DNA of 64,000 nucleotides from the NCBI RefSeq assembly GCF_013177735.1, contig NZ_WOEZ01000139.1, positions 1 to 64,000 of the forward strand, in the 5' to 3' direction. Source of the DNA: Paraburkholderia elongata. GTDB taxonomy: Bacteria; Pseudomonadota; Gammaproteobacteria; Burkholderiales; Burkholderiaceae. The position numbers were made by a program, and so were the translations under genes. Of the stretch, positions 32,506-40,588 are shown one piece after another. A model generated the notes under the pieces. That model made no database searches. It worked only from the letters and a program-made list of their open reading frames with translations, and was not told the origin of the DNA. Numbering within the stretch: the stretch's first letter is position 1; every line of letters begins with the position of its first letter.

Positions 32506-32832
32506 CGGGAGTTGTTCACGAAATTGCTCCATGGCTGCTTCTGCGGATTGGCTTCCCGATCGAGCGAGCACGCCAGACCGATCCGCTCCAATCAGGGGAA
32601 ATACCAAGCGGCCATCAATTTCTGTTCGAAGCCTATGCGGCGCGACCCCGGCAGGTTCGCCCGGCGATACCGGCGCACGCCGAATGTTGCAAACCGGCGA
32701 CAGACAAATTAAATCGATGCATGAATTATTTTTGCGGAAATATCATCGACCCCCGTAAAGGCCGAGCTCATGACCCGTGGCCACAGCCAACCCGGGCGGC
32801 TTGCCTATCAAATATACAAGGGGAAAACCTCG
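32506..32832. other. Gap between transposase remnant and porin
   Basis: No gene is supported here. Codons downstream of the transposase fragment do not continue its protein. An AT-rich tract at about 32705-32750 may carry the porin promoter, and AAGGGG stands 8 bp before the porin ATG. Confidence 0.5.
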
Positions 32833-33930
32833 ATGAAGAAGACCACTAGCGCCATCGCCGGAGCACTGATCGCTCTCGCGGCCCAATCCGCTTTCGCACA
32901 AAACTCGGTCACGCTGTACGGCATTGTCGACACGAGCGTGCGCTACCTCACCAACGCGAATGCGAACAACGACAGTCAGGTGTCGATGGGCGTCGGTCCG
33001 ATCACCGGCAGTCGCTGGGGCTTGAAGGGGACCGAGGACCTGGGCGGTGGCCTGTCCGCGGTGTTCCGGCTTGAAAACGGCTTCAACCTCTGGAACGGCC
33101 AGCTCGCGAGCTCGGGCACGCTGTTCAATCGGATGGCCTATGTTGGGCTGTCGAGCAACCAGTACGGCACCGTCACCTTGGGCCGCCAGAATACGCCGCT
33201 GTTCGACCAGCTCGGTAACGTCTACGACCCGCTGACGGTCGGTAACTACGATCAGGATGGCTGGCTGCCCGGCGCACTCGGCTACGGCCTGCGCCAGAAC
33301 AACTCCGTCAAGTACAACGGCCAGTTCGGCGGCCTGAACGTCGAGGGCATGTACAGCTTTGGCGGCGTGGCCGGCAGCACCGGCGCGAACAACATGTACG
33401 GCTTGACCGCGTCCTATACGTACGGTGGCCTGTCGTTCGATGCCGGCTATCAGCAGAACAGCGATGCGCATAACAACAAGTTCAAGGTCATCAACGTCGG
33501 CGCTGTCTATGCGTTCAGCACGGTCAAGGCCTATGCAGGCTGGCTGCATGCGCAGGACAACACCGGCATGGTCGATATCTTCATGTCGGCCGCGAACTCG
33601 CCGGCTGCCAACTTTGCGGCGCCTGTTACGAATACCAACCGCATCGACGATGGCTTCTACGTCGGTACCACGTGGCAGGTGACGGCGCCGCTGTTGCTGA
33701 CCGCAGCGGGCTACTACGATCATGCCCGCAATGCGCTGAACGCCAACGACACCACGCTCAGCCGCGGTATCCGCTACTCGGCCGTGCTGCTTGCCGAGTA
33801 CTCGCTGTCCAAGCGTACCGAAGTGTATGGCACGGTCGATTTCATCCGCGGAACCGGCGCGGCGACCGCGGACTTCCCGGGTCGCAACAACCAGACCGGC
33901 GTTGCAGTCGGCCTGCGCAACATCTTCTGA
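32833..33930 (+). CDS. Outer membrane porin, Gram-negative Porin_4 type
   Basis: 365 residues. A signal peptide (MKKTTSAIAGALIALAAQSA, cleaved after FA) leads into QNSVTLYGIVDTSVRYLTNA. GSRWGLKGTEDLGGGLSAVF, VTLGRQNTPLFDQLG and the end VGLRNIF with terminal Phe are characteristic of Burkholderia trimeric porins. The ATG at 32833 is the signal-peptide start; the frame upstream is not conserved. It is monocistronic: a strong intrinsic terminator follows 44 bp after the stop. Confidence 0.94.
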   Translation: MKKTTSAIAGALIALAAQSAFAQNSVTLYGIVDTSVRYLTNANANNDSQVSMGVGPITGSRWGLKGTEDLGGGLSAVFRLENGFNLWNGQLASSGTLFNRMAYVGLSSNQYGTVTLGRQNTPLFDQLGNVYDPLTVGNYDQDGWLPGALGYGLRQNNSVKYNGQFGGLNVEGMYSFGGVAGSTGANNMYGLTASYTYGGLSFDAGYQQNSDAHNNKFKVINVGAVYAFSTVKAYAGWLHAQDNTGMVDIFMSAANSPAANFAAPVTNTNRIDDGFYVGTTWQVTAPLLLTAAGYYDHARNALNANDTTLSRGIRYSAVLLAEYSLSKRTEVYGTVDFIRGTGAATADFPGRNNQTGVAVGLRNIF

Positions 33931-33974
33931 TGCGTACTGCCCGGTTTGCCGCCGGGCATCGCACTGGCCTGACG

Positions 33975-34007
33975 ACGGCGCGCACTGCAAGGTGCGCGCC
34001 GTTTTTT
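33975..34007 (+). terminator. Intrinsic terminator of the porin gene
   Basis: ACGGCGCGCAC, a 6-nt loop and GTGCGCGCCGT make an 11-bp stem without mispairs, running into T residues up to 34007. Confidence 0.85.
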
Positions 34008-34327
34008 CATGGTGCGCCCAGCATGGGCGCATTCATTCAACCGCAGAATTGCCGGCAACGCGGTGGCGTGACGCCGGTTTCGATGCGCCGCACCGAAAGT
34101 ACTTAGAGCCACCCCCGATCTCGCGTTGACAGGGTAGGTCCAGCTCGTTTCTTACCGAATTTACGATCGTAAGTTCTCTGACCCGTCATCGACATGACTC
34201 CGTTTCTGTTGCGTATGCAACATGATTAGGTTCGTAAGATATCCATCACGGTCGATTAACGTCCCGTCTTTAGCATGTCCTTATTCGCTGATCACCCTAC
34301 GGTCATTCAAAACAAGGACGCTGAAAC
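34008..34327 (+). promoter_or_regulatory. Leader region of the TonB-receptor operon with two palindromes
   Basis: No gene is supported. TTACGATCGTAA (34161-34172) is a perfect 12-bp palindrome. TGTTGC-GTAT-GCAACA (34207-34222) is an inverted repeat. Either could be an operator, possibly for the two-component regulator encoded at the end of the operon. A good PhoB box was looked for and not found. Confidence 0.45.
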
Positions 34328-36496
34328 ATGCAACGGGTACGTTCAAGGTTCCGCAAGAAACCGCTTACGCAGTTCGTCCTGGCTTCGCTTTGCGCGGCCG
34401 GTACGCAAGTTTCCTTCGCCCAGACCTCCGGGGATCTCGGCTCAGTGCAAAGCACGGCGACCGCGTCCGCTGGCGCCGCTGCGCCGTCTGGCAACGTGCA
34501 ATCAGCGCCGGCCCAGGCGCCGTCGCAGGGGTCGCTGAGCGCGAGCGAGCCGAAGTCCATCATCAGCCGCCATTACATCGAGAACAGCACTGCACCGACC
34601 GCGAACTATAGCGACATCATTCAGATCTCGCCGAGCGTGTCCAATATCGACCCTAACGGCGCAGGCTTGATGGAGTCGCAAAGCCTGTCGATTCGCGGCT
34701 TTCAGGACGGTCAGTACAACGTGACATTCGACGGTATCCCGTTTGGCGACGCCAACGATTTCACCCACCATTCGACCTCGTTTTTCTCGTCGCGCAATAT
34801 CGGTTCGATCGCGGTGGATCGCGGTCCTGGCGACGCCTCGCAGATCGGCTTTGCGACGTTCGGCGGCACGATCTCCGTGCAGTCGGTGGAACCGTCTCTG
34901 ACGCCGAAATTCACGGTCTTCGGTTCGTACGGAAGCTTTAATACCTGGACGGGAGGCGCCGAACTCAACACCGGCGACATGCAGCAATGGGGCGATGCGC
35001 GCGCGGTGGTCGGTTACAACCACGTCGGCAGCGACGGCTATCTGACCAACGCGGCGCAACGTCGCGACAACTTTTTCTTCAAGCTCGACAAGCCGCTCGG
35101 CGACGACACGCTGCTCACGCTGTATGCCGACTACAGCCGCGTCCACCAGAACGTGTCGCTCGGCGCGACGGCGGCGCAGATCCATCAGTTCGGGCCTGAC
35201 TTCGGCCTGAGCGGCGATCCGACGAGCCAGTCGTACTACGGCTACAACTTCGACCGCATCAACACGGACTTCGAGTACATCGGCATCAAGACCAAGCTCG
35301 CGGACTGGAAGATCGAAAACAAGTTGTACACCTACGCGTATTACCACGACGGCTTCAATGGTCTGGATCCGAACGGCGAAACGCCGAACGGCACCACCTT
35401 CGGTCCGAACAACGTGCCCGGCCAGCAGATGGCCAACAACTACCGCGCTTTCGGCGACATCGTGAATGCCGAGCGGCAGATCGGACCGGGCAAGCTGCAG
35501 CTCGGCGCATGGCTCACGCACCAGTCGAATTTCCGCGACAACATGAACGTGGACGATTCGCTGAATTTCGCGCTCGAGCAGCTGAACTTCACGATGCACG
35601 ACACGTTCCTCACATTCGAGCCGTTCATCCAGTACGAGTGGCAATTGCCGCACGGGCTGACCGTGACGCCGGGCGTCAAATACGTGTCGTTCAATCGCAA
35701 TATCGACACGCCGCTCGATCAGGGCTCCGGCGCGGCGGTGAACTTCAGCCATACGTGGACGAAGGTACTGCCGTCGCTGACGCTCCATGAGCAGATCAAC
35801 CCGAACTGGAGCGCGTACATCCAGTACGCACAAGGTTTCCTCGCACCGAACCTCAATGTGTTCTACGTGCAGAATCCGTCCGTTTCCGGCCAGCCCGACC
35901 CCGAGCAGACCGACAACTACCAGATCGGCACGACGTACAAGACCGACCGCCTGACGGTATCGGCCGATCTTTACTACATCAACTTCCGCAATGCGGTGAC
36001 GAGCCGCGTCGTAAGCGGCACCGCGACATTCTCGAATGCGGGCGGCGCGGTCTACAAGGGCTTCGAATCGGAAGCGACGTTCTATGCCGGACTCGGTTTC
36101 AGCCTGTACGGCAACCTGACCTTCAATTCGGCCAAACAGAAGAACACCAACACGTGGATGCCGAACGCACCGCAATCCACGGCCGCGCTGGGTTTGATCT
36201 ATGAACGCGGTCCGCTCTACGGCTCGCTGATCACCAAGTTCGTCGGCCATCAGTTCGGCGATACCGGCGATACGCAACCGATCGGCGGTTTCACTGTGAC
36301 CAACCTTTCTGCCGTCTACACGATCAAGAGCCCGGCCTCGTGGATGCACAACACGCGTATCGGCCTCGAACTCGACAACGTCTTTAACCGCACCAGCATC
36401 GACGCGCTCGCCGGCTTTACCGCCGCCGCCGGCACGCCGTTGTACTGGACGATTCCCGGCCGCGCGGTTGTCGCCTCGCTGTCCACCGACTTCTAA
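34328..36496 (+). CDS. TonB-dependent outer membrane receptor
   Basis: 722 residues: a signal peptide (FVLASLCAAGTQVSFA), a Gln/Ala/Ser-rich linker to about residue 75, a plug domain (NYSDIIQISPSVSNIDPNG, SLSIRGFQDGQYNVTFDGIP, DRGPGDASQIGFATFGGTIS) and a 22-strand barrel ending VVASLSTDF with a terminal Phe. No classical TonB box is evident in the linker. It imports a ligand across the outer membrane using energy from the ExbB-ExbD-TonB proteins encoded directly behind it. No siderophore or cobalamin genes are nearby. The downstream phosphoesterase suggests a phosphorylated ligand, which is inference. Confidence 0.92.
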   Translation: MQRVRSRFRKKPLTQFVLASLCAAGTQVSFAQTSGDLGSVQSTATASAGAAAPSGNVQSAPAQAPSQGSLSASEPKSIISRHYIENSTAPTANYSDIIQISPSVSNIDPNGAGLMESQSLSIRGFQDGQYNVTFDGIPFGDANDFTHHSTSFFSSRNIGSIAVDRGPGDASQIGFATFGGTISVQSVEPSLTPKFTVFGSYGSFNTWTGGAELNTGDMQQWGDARAVVGYNHVGSDGYLTNAAQRRDNFFFKLDKPLGDDTLLTLYADYSRVHQNVSLGATAAQIHQFGPDFGLSGDPTSQSYYGYNFDRINTDFEYIGIKTKLADWKIENKLYTYAYYHDGFNGLDPNGETPNGTTFGPNNVPGQQMANNYRAFGDIVNAERQIGPGKLQLGAWLTHQSNFRDNMNVDDSLNFALEQLNFTMHDTFLTFEPFIQYEWQLPHGLTVTPGVKYVSFNRNIDTPLDQGSGAAVNFSHTWTKVLPSLTLHEQINPNWSAYIQYAQGFLAPNLNVFYVQNPSVSGQPDPEQTDNYQIGTTYKTDRLTVSADLYYINFRNAVTSRVVSGTATFSNAGGAVYKGFESEATFYAGLGFSLYGNLTFNSAKQKNTNTWMPNAPQSTAALGLIYERGPLYGSLITKFVGHQFGDTGDTQPIGGFTVTNLSAVYTIKSPASWMHNTRIGLELDNVFNRTSIDALAGFTAAAGTPLYWTIPGRAVVASLSTDF

Positions 36497-36511
36497 CCGG
36501 AGATTGATTCA

Positions 36512-37204
36512 ATGAATGTCGACACCCTGCTGCACCTCGCGAACGATTCCGGAGGCGTGCTGTATGTGATCGCCGCGATGCTGTTCGTCGCGTTGACGGT
36601 GATTGTCGAGCGCTTCTGGTTCCTGCATCGCCTCGCGGCATGCGGTCATGCCGCGCTTGAACAGGTCGACCGGCTCGATCATCTCGACGCGGCGACGCTC
36701 GCCTCGCTCACGCAGCAATATCGCGACTTGCCGGTCGCACGGCTCTTTGCGACGGCTACGCGTTTGCAGACCACACACAACCGCGAGGAACTCGACGCGC
36801 GCTTCAACGAGGTCATCATGCGTGAGGCGCCGCGCATCGACCGGTTGCTGTGGGTGCTCGATACGATCGTCACGCTCGCGCCGTTGCTCGGTTTGTTCGG
36901 CACGATCATCGGCATGTTCAACGCGTTCCAGGTGTTGTCGAACCCGGGCAACGCGCCGACCCAGGTGACCGGCGGCGTCGCCGAAGCGCTGGTCGCCACC
37001 GCGTCGGGCCTGTTCGTCGCGATGCTGGGTCTGGTGTTTTTCAATGGGCTGCATAACCGGGTCCGCTCCGTTGTGCATCAACTGGATACGTTGAAGGCGG
37101 CGCTCGTGAATCGCATGGCCGGCACCGCGCACGAGCAGGTGGTGAGAGGAGAGCGCGAAGCGCCGCGCGCCGTTGCTGGAAAGCTCGTGTCGCAAGGGGC
37201 GTGA
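36512..37204 (+). CDS. exbB: ExbB-type proton channel subunit (MotA/TolQ/ExbB family)
   Basis: 230 residues with three membrane segments: VLYVIAAMLFVALTVIVERF near the start, then LAPLLGLFGTIIGMFNAFQV, and ATASGLFVAMLGLVFFNGL. The family's TPxxGLxGTVxGM motif appears as APLLGLFGTIIGM, with the upstream Thr replaced. It forms the inner-membrane motor that energises TonB. It starts 15 bp after the receptor gene with GGAG upstream, so it is dedicated to this receptor. Confidence 0.9.
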   Translation: MNVDTLLHLANDSGGVLYVIAAMLFVALTVIVERFWFLHRLAACGHAALEQVDRLDHLDAATLASLTQQYRDLPVARLFATATRLQTTHNREELDARFNEVIMREAPRIDRLLWVLDTIVTLAPLLGLFGTIIGMFNAFQVLSNPGNAPTQVTGGVAEALVATASGLFVAMLGLVFFNGLHNRVRSVVHQLDTLKAALVNRMAGTAHEQVVRGEREAPRAVAGKLVSQGA

Positions 37205-37206
37205 CG

Positions 37207-37605
37207 ATGAAGTATTTCGAAGCGCGCAAAGCACGCATCGAGATCATCCCGATGATCGACATCATGTTCTTTCTGCTGGTGTTCTTCATCATGATCACGC
37301 TGCACATGATTCCGAATGCGGGTCTGAAAACGCAGTTGCCGTCGAGCGCGAGCACTCAGGCATTGCCGCCGGCGAAGGTGATGGTCACGCTGTCCGACGA
37401 CGGCGCGATGTCGGTCGAGGGCAAGACGATGTCGGCCGCGGAACTCACGGCGATGCTCTCGGCGCGGCCCGATGCGGCGCATACGGCAGTGACCATCGCT
37501 GGCTCGAAGGTCGCGCAGATTCAGAAGCTCGTTGCCGTGATGGACGCTTGTCGCGCGGCGGGCGTGTCGCAAATCGCGCTGGCCGCACAACCCGTGGCGA
37601 AGTGA
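37207..37605 (+). CDS. exbD: ExbD-type biopolymer transport protein
   Basis: 132 residues: a single N-terminal membrane helix carrying the proton-binding Asp (IEIIPMIDIMFFLLVFFIM) and a periplasmic domain (LPPAKVMVTLSDDGAMSVEG, QKLVAVMDACRAAGVSQIAL). The ATG at 37207 has AAGGGG 7 bp upstream; a GTG at 37201 overlapping the exbB stop is less well placed. It works with ExbB and TonB. Confidence 0.9.
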   Translation: MKYFEARKARIEIIPMIDIMFFLLVFFIMITLHMIPNAGLKTQLPSSASTQALPPAKVMVTLSDDGAMSVEGKTMSAAELTAMLSARPDAAHTAVTIAGSKVAQIQKLVAVMDACRAAGVSQIALAAQPVAK

Positions 37606-37606
37606 G

Positions 37607-38320
37607 ATGGCGACGATCTCTGTGCATGTCCGCGCGCCGGAGCGACGGCGCATCTATCTGGCGGCGGCTTTTGCTCTCGTCGTGGAGGCCGGTGTGCTTG
37701 CCGGTGCCTATCTGATGTTGACGCATCGGCACGTTGCGCAGGCCGAGCTGCCGGCGACGGTGTTGACGCTTGCGCCAGCGGCTGCACCCACGCCCGCGCC
37801 TGCAGCGCAGCCAGCACCTCAGCCTCAGCCTGTGGCGCATCCGCCTCAGCCCGTGCATCGCGCCGAGCGTGTGGTAACGCAGCGTCCGGTCGTGCATGCG
37901 CCCGCACCGGTAGCACCACCCAAACCGGACCCGGCACCCACGGTGCCGTCGGCCACGCCGACGGAGCCGCCTGCTGTGTCCCATCCGGCGCCACCGCCGC
38001 CTGTTGCGGCGCCCGCGACACCTGCCACGCCGGGAGCGAGCTTCGAAGCCGCGTTACGTGCGGCCATCCAGTCCGCCTTGCATTACCCGGAGTCGGCGCG
38101 CATGGGCGGTATCACCGGCCGGACGCGAGTGGCTTTCGAATACCGCGACGGCTTGATTTCCGACGCGCGGGTCGTCGTCTCCAGCGGCGTTGGCCTGCTC
38201 GATCGCGCTGCGCTGGCTGCAGTGCGCGATGCAGTGTGTCCGAAGCCGGAATCCGCTTTCGCAGGAAAGACGCTCTCTGAACAACTGTGGGTCACCTTCA
38301 ATCTAAACGAAACCGAATGA
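37607..38320 (+). CDS. tonB: TonB energy transducer
   Basis: 237 residues with the TonB plan: an N-terminal membrane helix (IYLAAAFALVVEAGVLAGAY, residues 16-35), a Pro/Ala-rich periplasm-spanning region (about 50-145, many AP and PxP repeats), and a C-terminal domain with LHYPESARMGGITGRTRVAF, DARVVVSSGVGLLDRAALAA and LWVTFNL. It couples the ExbBD motor to the receptor at 34328. It starts 1 bp after exbD, and its stop overlaps the next ATG (ATGA), so translation is coupled. Confidence 0.92.
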   Translation: MATISVHVRAPERRRIYLAAAFALVVEAGVLAGAYLMLTHRHVAQAELPATVLTLAPAAAPTPAPAAQPAPQPQPVAHPPQPVHRAERVVTQRPVVHAPAPVAPPKPDPAPTVPSATPTEPPAVSHPAPPPPVAAPATPATPGASFEAALRAAIQSALHYPESARMGGITGRTRVAFEYRDGLISDARVVVSSGVGLLDRAALAAVRDAVCPKPESAFAGKTLSEQLWVTFNLNETE

Positions 38321-39876
38321 AACCGATTCTTTCCGCCATCACAGCCGCTCTTTCGCTCTCCGCTCTTGCCGTCACAGGCACTGCCTGCGCGGGCGCACTG
38401 CCGCCAGGGGCTCCGGTGCAGCACGTGCTGCTGATCAGCGTCGACGGCCTGCATACCGGCGACCTCGCCAACTTCATTCAGGCGCATCCCGATAGCACGC
38501 TGGCGAATCTGTCGAAGCAGGGCGTCGACTACACCAACGCCCATACGGTCGAGCCGGCCGATTCGTTTCCCGGCCTGCTGGCTCTCGTCACCGGTGGCAC
38601 GCCCGCCGTGACCGGCGTGTACTACGACGACTCCTACGACCGCGAGCTTGCGGCGCCCGGCAGCGATTGCAGCCGGGGGGGGGCACGGGTCCGCTATGAC
38701 GAGTCGCTCGACACGATTGGCGCGGACGGCCGCGATGCAATCGATCCGGCCAAACTGCCGCGCGATCCGCGGCACGCTTGCACGCCGGTCTATCCACACG
38801 CGTTCCTGCGCGTCAATACGATCTTCGAAGCCGTGCGTGAAGCTGGCGGTTATACCGCCTGGACCGACAAGCACCCGACCTACGAACTGGTCGAGGGGCC
38901 GTCCGGTCACGGCGTCGACGATCTGTTCCTGCCGGAGATCGGCGCCAACTACGAAGGTCTGAGCAACGTGTCGACCCGCGCGATCACCGGTTCGCTCGGC
39001 AAGACTGAAGACTACGACGATATGAAGGCGCGCGCGGTCATCAATGAGATCGACGGGTTGAGCCACGACGGCAGCCGGCACGCAGCCGTGCCGAACGTGT
39101 TCGGGCTGAATCTGCAGGCGGTGAATGTCGCGCAGAAGCTGTACGGCTATCGCGACGCCGAGGGTGGCTTGACACCAGGCGTGGATCGCGCGATCGACCA
39201 TGCTGACCGGCTGATCGGCCAGTTCGTCGGCGAACTCGAGAAGCAGCACCTGCGCGAGGACACGCTGGTGATCGTGACGGCCAAGCACGGCAACGGTCCG
39301 ATCGATCCGGCCCGCCTCAGCAAGATCGACGAGCGCCGCTTGCAAAAGGTGATCGACGACGCGGCGCCCGGTGCGCTCGCGCAACTGACCACCGATCACG
39401 GCGCGTTGATCTGGCTGCACGATGCGTCCGCGACCCAGCGGATCAGCGCCGCGCTCAGAAGCCAGTCGAAAGCTTTGGGCATCGCCGACGTGCTAAGCGG
39501 TGACCGGCTGGCGCTACGTTTTCCCACGCCGCTGCAGGACAGCCGCACGCCGGACATCGTCGTGGTGTCGCGCGACGGTGTCATATTTACGCCACCGAAG
39601 GATGGCAAACTCGCCGAACACGGCGGTTTTCATAACGACGATACAGCGGTGGCGCTGCTGATTGCGAGTCCGCGACTTGCCGATCAGGGCCGCCACGTGA
39701 CTTACCCCGTCTCGACGACTCAGGTCGCGCCAACCATTCTGGCCGCGCTGGGTCTCGCGCCCACCGCGTTGCAGGCGGTCGCGCAGGAAGGCACAGCAGT
39801 GCTGCCGGCCACGACGTGGGCGCAGTCGCGGCAACTGGCTCAAGATCAACGAGGAACCCACCCACTTGGCAAGTGA
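38317..39876 (+). CDS. Secreted alkaline-phosphatase-superfamily phosphoesterase (type I phosphodiesterase/NPP-like)
   Basis: 519 residues with a signal peptide (ITAALSLSALAVTGTACAGA). The metal-binding start is HVLLISVDGLHTGDL (D43), with a nucleophile candidate in PADSFPGLLALVTGGTPAVT (S83; NPPs usually carry Thr). Later come TDKHPTYELVEG, VIVTAKHGNGPID and LAEHGGFHNDDTAVALLI with metal-binding His/Asp. TAKHG stands where many relatives have TADHG. It likely cleaves phosphate mono- or diesters in the periplasm. It is coupled to tonB by an ATGA overlap and followed by a two-component system, so it may process the imported ligand. Confidence 0.85.
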   Translation: MKPILSAITAALSLSALAVTGTACAGALPPGAPVQHVLLISVDGLHTGDLANFIQAHPDSTLANLSKQGVDYTNAHTVEPADSFPGLLALVTGGTPAVTGVYYDDSYDRELAAPGSDCSRGGARVRYDESLDTIGADGRDAIDPAKLPRDPRHACTPVYPHAFLRVNTIFEAVREAGGYTAWTDKHPTYELVEGPSGHGVDDLFLPEIGANYEGLSNVSTRAITGSLGKTEDYDDMKARAVINEIDGLSHDGSRHAAVPNVFGLNLQAVNVAQKLYGYRDAEGGLTPGVDRAIDHADRLIGQFVGELEKQHLREDTLVIVTAKHGNGPIDPARLSKIDERRLQKVIDDAAPGALAQLTTDHGALIWLHDASATQRISAALRSQSKALGIADVLSGDRLALRFPTPLQDSRTPDIVVVSRDGVIFTPPKDGKLAEHGGFHNDDTAVALLIASPRLADQGRHVTYPVSTTQVAPTILAALGLAPTALQAVAQEGTAVLPATTWAQSRQLAQDQRGTHPLGK

Positions 39877-40588
39877 ACTGCCGATTTCCCTGCTATGCAG
39901 GAGCACGCCGCGCGTGCTGGTCGTCGAGGACGATCAGCACGTCGCGCTTGAAATCCATGCTGCGCTCGAAGACTACGGTTTCGACGTCGAATGCGTGCCG
40001 ACCGGTCATCACGGGTTGCTACGCGCCCTGAACGGCGACTTCGACGTCGTGGTGCTCGACCGCATGCTGCCGGACATCGACGGCTTGTCGATCCTGTCCA
40101 CCTTGCGCAACGTCGGTAAGCGCACGCCAGTGCTCATCCTGAGCGCGCTGGGCGCAGTCGACGAACGCGTGCGCGGACTGCGGGCCGGCGGGGACGACTA
40201 CATGACCAAGCCGTTCGACGGGCTCGAACTGACCGCGCGGCTGAACGCGTTGCTGCGCCGCAATTCATCGGGTGGGGAGCCGTCCTTGTTGTGCGTCGGC
40301 GATCTGACGCTCGACCCTGCTACGCGCGTCGTTCAGCGCGCCGGACAGACGCTCGAACTGCAACCGCGCGAGCTGGCGCTGCTCGAGTTCCTGATGCGCC
40401 ACGCCGGCCAGGTCGTCACGCGCGCGATGCTGTTCGAGTCGGTCTGGAATTACCCGTTCAACACGCAGACGAATGTCGTCGACATGCATATTTCCAATTT
40501 GCGCCGCAAGGTCAGTTGCAATGGGCGCTTGCCGGCCATGATCGTGACGGTTCGTAGTGCCGGCTATATCATCCATGCCGAAAGCTAA
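39866..40588 (+). CDS. OmpR-family response regulator
   Basis: 240 residues. The receiver domain has E21/D22/D23 (VLVVEDDQHVALEIHAALED), phospho-acceptor D65 (VVVLDRMLPDIDGL), S93 (LILSALG) and K115 (DDYMTKPFDGLEL). A winged helix follows (LQPRELALLEFLMRHAGQVV, VVDMHISNLRRKV, VRSAGYII). The only start that keeps the whole receiver is a TTG at 39866 inside the end of the phosphoesterase gene (11-bp overlap). It overlaps the kinase gene too, so all three are translationally linked. It probably controls this operon. Confidence 0.9.
   Translation: MASELPISLLCRSTPRVLVVEDDQHVALEIHAALEDYGFDVECVPTGHHGLLRALNGDFDVVVLDRMLPDIDGLSILSTLRNVGKRTPVLILSALGAVDERVRGLRAGGDDYMTKPFDGLELTARLNALLRRNSSGGEPSLLCVGDLTLDPATRVVQRAGQTLELQPRELALLEFLMRHAGQVVTRAMLFESVWNYPFNTQTNVVDMHISNLRRKVSCNGRLPAMIVTVRSAGYIIHAES

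Noticed and set aside
34008..34327. PhoB box before the TonB-receptor operon
   Set aside because: I looked for paired CTGTCAT-like repeats with 4-bp spacing; only scattered half-matches and unrelated palindromes were found.
34502..36349. 615-codon open frame antisense to the TonB receptor
   Set aside because: The plus-strand receptor has clear plug and barrel motifs. The antisense product is Arg/Val/Glu-rich with no domain, as expected for the complement of a GC-rich gene.
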